Of a stretch of 64,000 bases of DNA, positions 24,060 through 36,962 are shown piece by piece; position 1 is the first letter of the stretch, and every line of letters begins with the position of its first letter. The translations under genes were made by a program, and so were the position numbers. The notes beneath the pieces were generated by a model. That model did not search any database and was not told the origin of the DNA. It saw nothing but the letters and a program-made list of their open reading frames with translations. Origin of the DNA: Adiantum capillus-veneris (lineage: Eukaryota; Streptophyta; Polypodiopsida; Polypodiales; Pteridaceae); assembly GCA_014529385.2 (NCBI GenBank), contig CM043971.1, positions 57,850,709 through 57,914,708 on the forward strand. Reading direction: 5' to 3'.

Positions 24060-24098
24060 TGCCAAATAAAGAGGCCCTCCTATACCCCATTCACTTCC
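24060..24098 (-). repeat. right terminal inverted repeat of the TA-target transposon
   Basis: This is the reverse complement partner of 14841-14879. TA at 24099-24100 is the target duplication, followed by the resumed Helitron Rep frame (NSFNKSI on the minus strand). Confidence 0.88.
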
Positions 24099-26000
24099 TA
24101 ATGGATTTGTTGAAGCTGTTTGTGAATATATCGACTGGTTTGCGTCTGAGAAAAATAGTGGGGCCTGAGATAGTCGCTTGCAATGCAAGCAAGTACTGTT
24201 CCATGGAGAGTTGTGTTTGTTTTAGCCATTCTTCAAATGTAGGTGCATTTTGTAAATCAATTTGGATAAGTTGTCTTTTGACTTGTTGCAAGTAAAGCTT
24301 ACCTTGTCTAGCCATGTTCATCTCAAGTATTCCTTGCCGAAAATAGTTGTGAACGGCATGGGAAAATGTGGGAAACCAAAGCGAAAACTTTTGCTCTTCT
24401 TTTGGCAAGTCTTGTGATGCTTGTGCTTGTGAGCTTCAGAAAGGTCATTTGACAAGAGGGCTCCATTTGTGCTGATGTGGGTATCTACAAACATCACAAT
24501 ATCTTGATCTGAGTGGGTTGTGAGTGACGGAGCATTCTCTAGCCACATCAAACCATGATCATGCTGGCTACCGCAGCTCTGGAACTCCGTGATGAAGAAG
24601 AAGTCTCATATTTTGCCACATATGGAGGAATCAATGTGCAACAAGCATTTCATTGAGTTAAACCTATTGACGTAGAAACGAGTGGTCGTAATGGGATCGG
24701 CATGAATGAGCCGACGTTGGTATCAGCTCAAACTCTCCCCGGGCTCTTAGCTCAGTGGGACCAGCTTCTTCAGTGCAGCAAGAAGCTCTTTCCATCTCCG
24801 CTCTGCGGAGGAGAACGTGATGAAAAATGTAGGTGGTCCAAGTTGTCGAATCATTGCGAAAACATTCTTTTTCATCTTTTCCTTGTAGTCGGGGGATGTG
24901 CGGAGTGCCTCAAAGTCTCTCTATGTTTGTGTCTTCTACTACTTGTCTTGCAGTCAATGTTGCACCGGCTAGCTTTCGCTTGCGCATTCGCACCCAAACA
25001 GAGGAAGCAACTTGGTTTGACATAATTTTGATAGACTTGAAAAATAAATTATCGATGCTCAATGTGAACCTTCTATCAACATTCATGAGCTCCCACTTTG
25101 CAATTGCTTGGTAATCATTCGTTGCGGCTTCTCTATATCTTCTAGGGGACCCAAAGAAAAGCGTTGGGAAACTCAATTCCTCGCAATACTCGTCTTTGAA
25201 AATGCTCAACGGTGAATTTCCCTCGCAAGGTGCAACATGAAGAACCTTGCCACTATAATCAACAGCCTCTGCCGCACTTGTGACCCCGTGAAGCATGACA
25301 TCAGTATTCTCTTCCTCAACCTCACCATTGGGTGTAGTGTCGCTAAGGGTATTCGCAGGAGCTACACTTAGGCTAGAAAGATGCACGAGCCACTTGTTGT
25401 TGATGGCAACACCTTCTCGCATGTAGAGAGGTGTGGGTAGCAGCGTAGTGGTTGCACGCATCGTGAGCAGAGGTCGCACAATGCCGCTTAAGTAACATCT
25501 ATCGTATTCAAGTTTTCATTTGATTCCCACAAGAACAGAAGCCTCGCCCTCACTGAAGCGAGGCAGCACATCATGGCTCTTTTCCAAGTTGGCAAGCACA
25601 TTGACGACACTACCTCTAAGCCCATACTGCCCATCGTATGTAAGCTCACGTATCTTGGCGAAGGGGATACGAATGGATACCAAGCGTGCCTCTACGACGT
25701 TCAGGTCCGACACGTATGGAAGTGCTGGATTGAACCCTACCTCTTGCAAGGCCCATAGACCTTTACTATCGCTCGACAAGTGTTTCTTGCATTGAGTGCA
25801 AGAAAATGCGTCCCCATAACGTCTTCGCTTCCTTGAAGTGGATTCTGCATCTGAAGGTAGAAGCTGGCGTGTTAGTTGACGGCGAAAAAGCAAGCGTACA
25901 CATTTTTTGCATGGTGTAATGGGCGTGTCTTTGATAGTTTTGATATATGTCTTGATCAGCTTGCTCAGACTGGCACTGGCGTGTTGTGTCTGCGCACCAG
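24099..26000 (-). pseudogene. Helitron Rep: DUF6570-like and HUH segment
   Basis: Reading down from 26000 the minus strand shows VEARLVSIRIPFAKIRELTY and GLRGSVVNVLAN..LPRF (~25700-25560), the region that precedes Rep in many Helitrons. Next come CEGNSPLSIFKDEYCEELSF and PTLFFGSPRRYREAATNDYQ (~25240-25130), QLGPPTFFITFSSAERRW (~24850-24790) and FQSCGSQHDHGLMWLENAP (~24580-24535). The HDH is the HUH metal-binding pair that positions the nicking tyrosine. Then follow HHKTCQKKSKSFRFGFPHFP and RRKPVDIFTNSFNKSI. The frame is broken at several stops, for example after KKLVPLS. It stops at the TA-element junction and resumes at 14838. Confidence 0.9.
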
Positions 26001-29000
26001 TGTAAGGTCCCCAATCCCGCCGACACCAAAAACGGGATGGTACCATTGAGAAGTCTCTAGACCTACTAAAGTCAGAGTCCTTAAACAAGAAAAATTCCAA
26101 GGAATTCACCCTTACCATTGACAATGGTTTAGGTTTATAGCCCTAGAAGAGACCTAGTCTTGTCTCGCAGTGGAAACGGGACCATAAAAAAAATTCCGAC
26201 CCTATATCTTCATCCTTCAGATTAAGGTTTCCTTAGCCAACGCTTTTTTTCCCCTAACAGATGTGAGGGCACAGCCGATGGTGGATTCCTCTTCCAAGTG
26301 AAGAAGTTTCTAAACGTTTTAGTGCGCGGGAATGGATAGTTACCTGACTAATCAGGTCCACCCGTCCATGATTGACAACCTTAGTCAATCCCCACTTACC
26401 ACCCCGCACTCACACATGATTTCAGTGTTGTTTAATTACTACCACATTCTTTTCACAATTAAAGCAATGATTCCTTTTAACTTTCATAACTGCATTTCAT
26501 TAAGACAACCTTTCAAAACAATATTGAAGACATTCTTTCAAAAAACAAACATCTTTAGACTTAAAACAAGGTACTGTCATTCTGAAGTATCTCTGACCAG
26601 TACTAACTTGTCTCAAGACCACCTATACAAGGGTGAAAAACAACACCCATTCCTTATTTATAAAAACCGGGGTGGAAAAAGCTTTCACCCAAAGTCTGGG
26701 CGCCCATAGCCAAAACCAATTGCCCATACAACCGGGCGGTTCCTCTAGGATAAACTTGAAATTACTATCCATAAACATAAACAAGCATGGGGTAAAGACT
26801 CCACACGTGCCGAGGTAACTAACTCTTCCATGATGGTATCTCCATCATTACTCATTACCTGGAGTAAAATATTTCCAAGGAATCAAAGGCGTCTTGAGAC
26901 AAGCTGTATTAAGGATGGTCAAACATTTCTTTCCTTGGTCAATCAGTCATGACCGAATCATTTCTTTCCTAGTTACAATCAGCCAGTTTATCCTTCCTAA
27001 CCTTACGTATGCAATGCTTAACTTAAAATGAACTTTAAAAGCTATTAGTGAACATAATAGAAATCCACCTGGGATTGCTCGTCCATGTGCTATGGGGTAG
27101 GTGCCCATAGAATCTCCTCTATTGGCCTATGGCTAGGCCCTGCTTCATGGTCATTAGTTGCTTTGTTTCGCTTGTTACTAACATCCTCTTCTTCAGTCAG
27201 AGGATTTCCTCTGGTTCTCTTGGGAGCCATGTCGGCAGCCTTATAAAAAGACTTAATCCATTAGAAGCTTAATTGAATACTCTTCTTTTTCCTTGTCTAT
27301 CAAAAAATAAGGATTTTTGAAATAAATAGGTATCTTTAATAGTCGATTTGATGAGATATTCCTTCTATAACGTATTTATGCTATAAGTAATTTTTCCCAC
27401 TCTTCAATAATGATTTTGGACTTCGGTTATTTATTTGGCAAATAGATAAATTCATTTCCTACTTTCCCTTGTCCATTTTATACAAAAATTGGTTATTTTT
27501 ATTGAAGATACGTACCTAAATTATTTATCTAAGGTTGGGATATTTATCATGGATTCCTCAAGGTGAGTTCTTCCTCTGATATTTATATCAAAGGTTCTTA
27601 GGTGAATTTACTATATTCCCCCTTTTATTTTTCCCAAAAAATAGTGTAATTTTACTAGGATATTTACTAAACTAATTATCTAATGGTAAAATAATTATCA
27701 CGGGTTTCCCAAGGTCTAATTAACCTTTGATAAATAGATCACTTCAATTTGAGTCTATTTGCTAATTTCCCCTATTTAAATTGTCCAAAAAACAGAGTAT
27801 TTTTGTTAAAGTAATTAACTAAATTAATTATTTGAGCTTTTCCTAATTATCACAAGTTCCCTAATATATAGTTAACCTCTAATAAATATATTAATTCAAT
27901 TTGAATCTATTTGCTAATTTCCCCTATTTAAATTGTCCACAAAATAGAGTATTTCTGCTAAAGTAATTAGCTAGATTACTCATTTGAGCTTTTATTAATT
28001 ATCACAAGATTCCTAACATCTAATTAACCTCTGATAAATAACTCAATTCAATTTGAATCTATTTAATAATTTCCCTTATTTAATTTATACTAAAAATAGA
28101 GTATTTTTGCTAAAGTAATTAGCTAAATTAATTATCTGAGCTTATTCTAATTATAAAGGTTTATTAACACCTAATTAACCAGTGATAAATAACTCATGGT
28201 GTTTGAAATAAATTTACTAATTTCCCCTATTTAATGTGTCCTAAAAACAGAGTATTTAGGCTAAAGTAATTGGATAAATTAATTATCTGAGCTGCCCCTA
28301 ATTATCACGGGTTTCTTAATACCTAATTAAATACTTATAAATAACTCAAAGCATTTTAAATCAATTTACTATTTACTCCTATTTAATTTGTCCTAAATTC
28401 AGAGTATTTCTACTAAAGTAATTAGGTGAAGTAATTATCTGAGCTTTTCCTAATTATCATGATTTCCTTAACACCTAATAAACCACTAATAAATATCTCA
28501 AAGCATTTTAAATCAATTTACAAATTTCCCCTATTTAATTTGTCCTAAAAACAGAGTATTTTTGCTAAAGTAAATAGATAAATTAATTATATAAGCTTCT
28601 CTTAATTATCATGGGTTCCTTAACACCTAATTAACCACTGATAAATAAATCACAGCATTTGAAATCAGTTTGATTATTTTCCCCTTTAATTTTCTCTAAA
28701 AATCAGTGTAATTTTGTCTAATTAATTACGAAAATTACTCAAAAAATTAGAGGATAATTTTCCTAGCTTAATGACTGTCTAATGCAGCTCTGATAGTTAC
28801 CTCAACTTAATCTAAGCTTAATTAATATATTTCCCATTAATTCATGGTTAATTTGGCTAATTTCAGTCCTAATATGATAGGATAATTAATTAGCTTAACA
28901 TTACCAAGCTTAATTACAACTATCAGTAGAGAATAATTAATTAAGAGAGGGTTTATGAGTATACATAGGCCTAATCTTTGATTTATTAACAAAATAGCTT

Positions 29001-29636
29001 AATCTAACCTTGCTAATTAAAAAGGATTATACTAATTATCATTTAGGTTAATCAACTAGAGATTAATTTCTAATGATTTTTGCGTAGTGTTCTCTCTAGA
29101 TGAGAGAGATAGTATCAAGGCTTCGAGTCTGAAAAATTATGAAGAGAAGGGGGTCCTTTTATAGCTTTTCTGGGCACCGGGCAGCTTCTGACAGGTTTCT
29201 ACACTCCAAGCAGCCCCCCAGCTTGCAAATGGCGCCACCTGCTACTATCTCTGTCCTTGGCAAGTTTCCACAGCTTCCACACAGCCCCCATACCTTCCAG
29301 AATTTACTTTAGTTGATTTTTGCAGATTCTAATGATGAAAATTGGAATTACCTAGTTAATTCTAGAACCTTAGTGTAAAAAGTCCTTGTTAATGATTATT
29401 ACTGAAACCATCCAATTTTCATTACTAATTGAATTCCTATTGTAATATTCCAGGGTCTGTAACTTTTCCAGTTTTTATCCGATTCAGATTCTGAAAATTA
29501 CTAAACATAGTAAAGCTCTGCTTATGATTCCAAAAATACCAAGATTAGCCGTGTTTGAATCCTTCAACATTGGTTTTCCATTTAATTTTACAAGCTTTGT
29601 ACAATCTTTAAGGTTTCAGAAACTGGAAACCTTACA
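26001..29636 (+). mobile_element. solo-LTR-like element (3.6 kb) inside the Helitron
   Basis: The segment begins TGTAAGGT and ends ACCTTACA, the TG..CA inverted ends of an LTR, and is flanked by the 5-bp duplication ACCAG (25996-26000 and 29637-29641). Removing it rejoins the Helitron frame as LVTGAQTQHAS. No internal pair of long direct repeats was seen at its two ends and no retroviral protein is recognisable, so a single large LTR is the simplest reading. A short non-autonomous element is the alternative. It contains the AT-rich tandem array at about 27540-28730. Strand is not known. Confidence 0.75.
27540..28730. repeat. AT-rich ~140-150-bp tandem array inside the solo LTR
   Basis: Phrases such as TTTCCCCTATTTAATTTGTCC, AACAGAGTATTT, GCTAAAGTAATTAG and TAATTATCTGAGCTT recur at about 140-150-bp spacing with moderate divergence, roughly eight times. 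Confidence 0.85.
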
Positions 29637-29641
29637 ACCAG

Positions 29642-30309
29642 TGACCAGGCCATGGTCTTTCTTCAGGCGTAAAAGCTTACATTTGACGGCTTGGGTTGTG
29701 TGCAACATGTGTGGGTGCGTATCTTGGTAGATGCAAACTATCTCAACATCAGGCAAAGACTCATTCAACAAACATAACTGATGCAAAGCAGACATCTCAT
29801 CTTCTTTCCAGACAGCACGTGCACGGCTTGGGTTTGCCGTGAAGGCAAGAAGGTATGAAATGCCGTTGCTTGTTTCGGAAAGCAAAATGCCCTTTGCAAG
29901 AAATAATTTCGATGACATCCCCAAGATCAGCATTCTCATGCTTTCATTCCTTTTCAAGTATACTTTTAACCTGCAGCTCACAAAGTAAGCGAAGGGCCGT
30001 CAATACGTCAAGACTAAGAGCGACTGAATTGGTGCATGTTGAATACAAAGATGAGAATTCTACGGTTGTCGTTGCATTATTGGCCTTGTTGGCAGGGTAG
30101 AAGAGGCATGCACACGGGACAACACGTCTTTCAACCAAGAAGCTCTCAAACAAGTTGTTGAGAAAATTTGATCGAAGCTCATGAGGTGCGCCTACTGATT
30201 TTTGGAGATGGTGTAGTTCGATGAAAATGTCTGGATTGTTCGAAAATTGTGACACAAAAACAGCGTCGACATCACAGCAGCCCAAGCGAATCATTGCGAA
30301 GCCAAGCAA
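29642..30309 (-). pseudogene. N-terminal part of the Helitron Rep protein
   Basis: The minus strand from an ATG at 30309 reads MLGFAMIRLGCCDVDAVFVS and continues in two overlapping frames to KKDHGLVTG at 29650, where the solo LTR interrupts it. I recognise no domain here. Assignment to Rep rests on collinearity and on the restored frame across the solo LTR. A frame change near 29960 separates the two halves. Confidence 0.6.
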
Positions 30310-30331
30310 AGGCTGTGAATCTCTAGCTATC

Positions 30332-30445
<114 letters not shown>

Positions 30446-30675
30446 GCTTTGAAAGGTTAGAAAGATGGAGAGGAAGGAAGAGTAGAAAAGCAAGTTATGA
30501 AGAGAGACTACGCTGACAAGGGTCAAAAGAAGCAAAGGACTCTCTTATGAAATTGGGATCTACAATGGACAAGCCAAAATTTAATTTCACGGACTTTACA
30601 GCGGTTCAGACAAGGAAAGCGTAGTTATTCACGGGAAAGGCCAAAAGCTATGGCACATTCATACTCTCAAAGCAT

Positions 30676-32062
30676 CTAGGTTTCCAATAGAGGAGTGAAA
30701 GATATCATAGACCCATTTGTGCCAATTTTGAACACACCCTCGACAGTAGACGTTGATAAAATATCCCTTGCCTCTGGAATGCTCTCCATGTAGATCTCCT
30801 TGAAGCTCCTTGGCAAGGTTAGAAGACGATCCACCATAGACCCTGACACTTGAACTGACATAGCACGCCTATCAACCCTACTTCGGATCTGTGCCTCTAG
30901 CTTGAGGGTCGTGTTGATGATGCTCTCTTTATTGCAAAGAGAACGGTACGTTTTACTTCCAACCTTCTTCACCTTTGGGGAGTCACAGACTGAGCACTGG
31001 GAATGCAAGAGACCTCTATTGAAGTTCACAAAGCGCAAAGTCCCTACAAAGGATAAAAGCGTGAAGACCACTAAAGGTGTCTTTATCCAGTTGAGTACAA
31101 AGCATGCAAAGTCACCTCTCTATTGTAGCCAAGAATCTCACATTGTTTGTGAAACGCTGCTGTCAGTTCTTGTTTGAAGCGTACTCCTCGCACGGGAACC
31201 AAAGTTGTGACGTCCAAAACAAATAATGTGCGCACCTTGCCAACAAAGAGACCAATATTCCTAGCCACAAACATGACAATGTCCTCCCTAGCCATATGGG
31301 CCATGATTCGATCATAGCCATCCTTTCGGGAGTTGACAAAGCTCACTTGTATAGACAAAAGTTTTGTCAGCTTTGCGGCGAACAAAACATAAAGCTAATG
31401 TTTTTTATACACACAACTGCTTTGTCTTCTTGGGTCGGGCCATCAGCAACAACCAAATCTCCGATTGTGGTGCCAATCCTCTTGTGGAAATTACGACTTT
31501 GCAAAACAACAAACGCTAGTGTGGTCAAAGGCGGGCGTGGGCTAGTAGTCTCCGAAACTGCAGTATCAGCAAGAAATGTGCTTATTGTCGTCTCAAGGTA
31601 GAAAGGTAAAGACACAGGGAATGGATCACAAGCTCGAATGGTTGTCGATGCATCGACATGCAAGGAAAATAAAGTTGATCGAGCATCATTATGGTTTTTA
31701 GCCCTCACAAGTGGACAATCAATTCTGACAAACAAGCCAATCTTGAGTTCCTTGGTGTAGGTCTCAATGAAGAGATCTGCAATGACGACCGTGATCATGT
31801 CGATGCAAGCGGCATCGACGATGTCGAATTTGAAGTAACGTGCATTTTTCTTTTGCCCGGGGGAGATAGAACGGAATGTGCCGTAGCAGTTCAAGATTTT
31901 CCCCTCTATGGACAAAGGTTTGCTGCCCTCATCTATATCACCAATCACGAACAGTGGCAAGAGTTCCTTGACTATCAAGCTTTTCCCTTTGTCTTGCAGC
32001 CTGCCACCATCAAAGACATTGTGAGCAGCTGGAGATTCGCCAACTTGAGGAATGAGACTCAA
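30676..32062 (-). pseudogene. RPA-like single-strand DNA-binding protein of the Helitron
   Basis: Three minus-strand segments are collinear. The first (32062-31367) has PLSIEGKILNCYGTFRSISP, then FKFDIVDAACIDMITVVIAD and ELKIGLFVRIDCPLVRAKN, an OB-fold of replication protein A large-subunit type. The second (31385-31083) has FVARNIGLFVGKVRTLFVLD. The third (31071-30676) has a cysteine set, CSVCDSPK..SLCNKES, resembling the C-terminal zinc-binding OB-fold. Plant Helitrons often encode such proteins, thought to protect single-stranded intermediates. The segments are in different frames, from introns or decay. MASSSEGSTSNASARNAK at 34807 on the same strand could be a distant first exon, but this is unproven. 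Confidence 0.65.
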
Positions 32063-33074
32063 GCTATGCCTAATTCATGAGCTGGGCAAGCAAGCTGCTA
32101 CTGAGATGAAGATGGTACTTGTTCGCACTCCTCTTTTAGTGACAAATCTACTTTGGCTACAAAAGAAACAAATCACCATCTTAATGCGATGCAAAAGTCA
32201 AGAGTGGACTGCAACAGAGGACATCATAGGTACGCCAAGACTAGTTTGGAAAGAGTAAATGTATGCGTTAGCCATACCTGTGTTGCTAGATGGCTACGAG
32301 GGCTTTCTTGAAGTAGAGCACGCCTACAATTCTTCCCAGCTACGCTTTGCTCGTAATCTGGATTTGGGGGTGACTCAGCAGAGCTCACCAGTGCCGGTTG
32401 CGACGAACCCTTGTTTGTAGGACATGGAGGAATTTCAACAAATCTACGTAGCTCTACAACAGCACAGGAAAATGAAGCAACAACTTAAGCAAACATTGAC
32501 TGGTTGAGCAAAGCAAAACATGCATAAGGAGGACAAACAGGCAGCAAACTCGCCAAAGTCAAGGAAAACCAAGCCATAGAAACAAAGTTCTTCAAAGTAT
32601 GGAGCATGACTTGCGATGCCACATCGCAAGGCCAGGCGGAGAATCCCAAGGGACAAAATGCAGGGCGACTGGCTAACTACCTAGTGAGGAGCACAAGGTA
32701 GTCAGGACACAACTAAACACTGACAACGACCATGAGGAAGCCCTCATAATAGAGCACGTGCGCTTCAACTCCAAGTGGACGCTCGAATAAAACACGTAGG
32801 AAGCGCTCCAAATCTAGCTAGTGAAGAATGTAAGCCCTCGCAACAGACAACATGCACCTCAGTTCCAAGCGGACGCTAGAATGAAAAGAGCGGGAAGACT
32901 CTGGTTACTGAACTTTATTTTCTTGGAAGGTCACGCACTACTGATACATAAGGCAAATGATGGTCAGTTAGCTAAAACAACTTGTATCAATCATACAACT
33001 TGGCAAAACCAAAGCTATTCATTAAATCTTCACTCGTCTCTTCCACACCTCTCCAGGATATCTCTCTCTCTCTA

Positions 33075-33113
<39 letters not shown>

Positions 33114-34231
33114 AGGTAAATGCAACGAGAACTGTACAGATCTCTATACAAGGCCCCACCGACAACAATAATATACCTGATGGTACATTTAAAGCAAGAA
33201 TCTCCACATACTAAAACAACTACTAACCAACCACTATTTTCCAAGTAGAGGACCTCGATAACCGTTAGATGTGCTATTTTGCACTTGTAATCTTGCACCA
33301 TATGTCACGATCTAACCTCTACAATTTCAATTTCCTCAGTCTGGGTCCTTTATACTAGAGCACACACTATATCTGTCCCATTGTCAAATGTTGAAAACCT
33401 ATCAAAGTTGGCACTTTCATGAACATGACAAAACATCCTTACTCCCCCCATCTATCGGTAGATAAGATGAGCACTATAATACATCTCATTGAACAGCTAT
33501 GATGAAATAAGGAAAGCTGTCCATGGGGAAGTTAATGCAAATGGCTATCGTGGATCATGAGGACTAGTGCAGGCTGTTATGGTAGACATGGTGAACAAGA
33601 TATACACCTCAAGATCCAGAAGAAGTATTGCTAAAAACTACCACATCCTTACTGCATCAGCGGGGAAACAGACCTCTCTCTATCTCTCTCTCTCTCAAAC
33701 ACACACAGACACACACACACACAGACAAGAACTCTACAGGCTGAGACTCTAAAATGGCTCTGAAATGAGGGCTCACTCAGATAATGAAGGCCAACACAAA
33801 TTAATTCAGTAGAAATAATCACTTCATGAGCAACAGCTCCAGAGCCGTCCATCGTAACAGGCCATTTAGCCTACCAAGATTGTTTCATAAAGTTCAATAA
33901 AATACCAATTAGGCCATAGCCATAACATAATAGACCAGCAGAAAGACCAGAACATAGCAAACCAATATAACACTTTGTCGACATGCACGGTAAGCGGCGG
34001 CTATGCACATCAATCCAAGGGCACAACCTACACCCAACAGTCTAAGTTGAAACATTCATGTCCAAAAACAGCTTTCTGAGCCAGTACAAGCGTTTGTCAA
34101 AGCACATTCTAGAAAAAAAAACAGTGTTGATATACAGCAATGTTTACCACCAAGCAAAAACAAACCAATTCAGTCAGTGGTGCTGCTCATGAATCACAAG
34201 AAAACGGAACAACAGTTAGCCATAGAAACAA

Positions 34232-34640
34232 GTGGGACCACCTCACAAGAAACAGCGAACATGCCACTGTGTTAGTCTCGAGTGCACCACTCGTATGCGA
34301 GGAAAACAACAGCAGAGCAAGACCAAACATTCAACACCAACACAAGGCAATGCTCTCGAGCCATTCACCAGCAGGGGAAAAAAACCAAGACCAAAAATAG
34401 TAATGCGACACCAGCACATGGCAAGAAAATACCTCAGAAGCGGGACCACCACACAAGAAATAGTGAACAATGGCACTGCGTCAGTCTCAAGTGCGCCACT
34501 CATATGCAAGGGAAAAAAAACAACAGCAGGAGCGAACATTCAACACCAGCACAAGCCAATGCTCTCGAGTGGTTCACCAGCAGGGAAAAAAAAGCCAGGA
34601 CCGGAAACAGAAATGCGACACCGGCACGTGGCAAGAAGAT
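34232..34640. repeat. two tandem copies of a ~208-bp unit
   Basis: GTGGGACCACC at 34232 and GCGGGACCACC at 34440 start copies that share ACATTCAACACCA, CAATGCTCTCGAG, TTCACCAGCAGGG and CGACACC. They look like duplicated exonic or UTR sequence of the minus strand. Confidence 0.85.
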
Positions 34641-35541
34641 ACCTCTGATGAGTCTTCAGGGAAATGAAGCAGTAAATCGATTATCGTCATACAAAAACAT
34701 TAAAAGAAACTGCCATCAAGCCAGTGCAACAAACCTCCGGAGAAGTCCATGCTCTTAGCATTTCTAGCTGAGGCATTGCTTGTACTTCCTTCACTAGACG
34801 ACGCCATGACAATAGAGGATCTCCAGGCAATAATTGGTGCAGGTACTTGAAGGCACAACACATAAGTTCTCAGAGAAATTCACACCACACGCTCACAAAG
34901 CTTCGAATCCTCAAAAGCCACAACATAAGCTTTAACAGAATTCGAGAGAAGAACCCATAGCCTTGCATATGGTAACTGGAGTCAATTTAAATTTAAATAT
35001 TACAGCATATGGGGACCCACAAGGCTTCTCAAGAGGAATTGAACAGTAAATAGACAATATCCCAACAAACAACAACAGCTCAAAGCTTAGATGTTTAAGA
35101 AAAGATCGAGACTTGTTGGCACAAAAGAGGCACAAATTAGACAGTGCAGTTTACAATCTCATTCTTGCCTTTTATAAAAGCTACAAGAATCACGTGGAGT
35201 GCTTTGCAAAATTTGTTACATAGAAAGAACATTCTACACGAATTAGTCACCGAGAAAAGACTCTGACTGAGTGGACCTGCAATGGACATCACCTAGCTTG
35301 CATTCACATTTCCGGCTGCCTTCCAAACACGTCTCACACGGACACTTTGAACAAGGACAACACTCACTGGAGACTATAGAAGACGACATTGAATGCACTC
35401 TCAGAAACCTTGAAACTGTAGACGACACCCACCTGCAGCTTTAAAAGCACACGAAGACCAACTGCACACACCATATCCTCTGCCAACAAAACCTGCATAC
35501 GCCACGTTTTCTGGCGGCAACACGTCGAAAAGCCTGAGAGA

Positions 35542-35711
35542 TGCAGGTTACATCTGCCATCTCCTCTGCACGACCTGGGCGATGATGAGACTGTCAGCGA
35601 AAAGAATTGATTTCTTTTGCACGAGCTGCAGGTTACGTCTGCCATCTCCTCTGCGCGACTTGGGCGACAATGAGACAGCCAGCGAAACAAACTGGTTTCT
35701 TTTGCACGCTG
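35542..35711. repeat. two tandem copies of an ~85-bp unit
   Basis: TGCAGGTTAC..TCTGCCATCTCCTCTGC starts at 35542 and again at 35627. Both copies run through GGGCGA..ATGAGAC to TTCTTTTGCACG. Confidence 0.85.
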
Positions 35712-35834
35712 CCTTTAGTAAACCTAGACACGCAGCAGGCATCCGCTTAAAAAATCCAATGGCCTCACATTTGCAACAACCTTGCAATAACAACCCTATG
35801 GCCTTCCGCAGGCCAAATACGAAGATTTAGATAC

Positions 35835-36800
35835 ACCTGACCTCACATTAGGTGTTAGATGGGGACAAAAAAATTTACACATATCTATGGGAATAGGATG
35901 GACATACATGCAATTAAAGCTTCATTCCCATCCGACATCGAATGCATGGTCATGGGTGCTTACATCCTCATTTTTAAGTAGGGTAACCTAGGCATATGAG
36001 AAGAAAAAATGACGATCTACGTGCACCCCACCACGTATTCGATGTCAAATGGAAACACAGCTTTACACGCATGTCTATAGGGATGGGATGGACATACATA
36101 CAAACTTTCATGCCCATCTAACACCGAATGCGTGGTCAAGTTCGCATAGATCCTTGTTTTCAATGTAGGAAAACCCCACAAACGTGTATTAAAAAATGAA
36201 TATTATCTAGGCGCACTTGACCTCACATTCGGTGCCAGATGGGGACGAAACATTGCATGTGCATACATTGTGTTGGGATGGATATGCATGCAAAGTTTTG
36301 TTCCCATCCGACACCGAATGCATGGTCGGGTGCACCTACATCCTTGTTTTTTAGGTATGGAAACCAAGGCATATAAGAAGAAAAAAAGGTGGATTTGTGT
36401 GCATTCCACAATGCGTTTAGTGTTGGATGGAAACAAAACTTTGCACGCATGTCTATAGGGATGGGATGGACACACGTAAAAACTTCCATCCCCATCCAAC
36501 ACCGAATGTGTGGTCAAGTTTACGCAGATCTCCATTTTCAATGTAGGAAAACCCCACGAACGTGTATAAAAAAACAAAGATCTAACTGCACCTGACCTCA
36601 CATTTGGGGTCAGATGGGGACGAAACTTTGCAAGTGCATCTATGGGGATGCGATAGACATACAAGCAAATTTCTGTTCCCATCCAACACTGAATGCATGG
36701 TTGGGTGTGCCTACATCCTTCTTTTTTAGTAGGGAAACCTAAGCATATGAGAAGAAAAAACAAGCATTTGTGTGCACCCCACCACGCATTCAATGTTAGT
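35835..36800. repeat. right block of the ~375-bp tandem repeat family
   Basis: The phrase CCTGACCTCACATT-like recurs at about 35839, 36219 and 36593. Each period has two related halves with GGGATGGGATGGACA, CACCGAATGCATGGTC and AGTAGGGAAACCTA variants. The same family occurs at 11410-11830, so the Helitron lies between two blocks of one array. Confidence 0.88.
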
Positions 36801-36903
36801 TAGAACTCTCCCTCCCTCCGACATGCGAACCATTTCTTTTCATGGAGAATGGAGCCACAACATGCGTTGGGAGCAGAGGGACCGAAGATCAAACGAATCA
36901 TGG

Positions 36904-36908
<5 letters not shown>

Positions 36909-36960
<52 letters not shown>
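36909..36960 (+). repeat. CT microsatellite
   Basis: Simple CT run just beyond the tandem block. Confidence 0.95.

Positions 36961-36962
<2 letters not shown>

Larger units (their letters stand above)
14841..24098 (-). mobile_element. 9.26-kb TA-target DNA transposon carrying a histone H3-fold gene
   Basis: Left end GGAAGGGAATTGGGTCTAAG and right end (reverse complement) GGAAGTGAATGGGGTATAGG start inverted repeats that match at about 33 of 39 positions, including GGGCCTCTTTATTTG. A TA dinucleotide flanks each side (14839-14840 and 24099-24100). Removing the element and one TA restores an open Helitron Rep frame, NSFNKSINAIASLWYANTD, so the limits are firm. Inside are a transposase-like gene, a histone H3-like gene (both minus) and a multi-exon unknown gene (plus). 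Each end has a C/G homopolymer 250-300 bp in, plus CT-rich DNA. TA targets occur in Tc1/mariner and some CACTA relatives, but the genes match neither as far as I can see, so the superfamily is open. Confidence 0.88.
32063..35834. other. probable Helitron 5' region, no firm gene
   Basis: Besides the possible exon at 34807 (minus), this stretch holds a CT run at 33061-33110, mixed CT and CA repeats at 33675-33725, and two tandem duplications listed separately. No protein domain was recognised. Confidence 0.5.

Noticed and set aside
14841-24098. Polinton or virus-like element
   Set aside because: Large size and unusual cargo raised the idea, but the target duplication is TA (not 6 bp), the inverted repeats are short, and I see no polymerase B, integrase, packaging ATPase or capsid gene.
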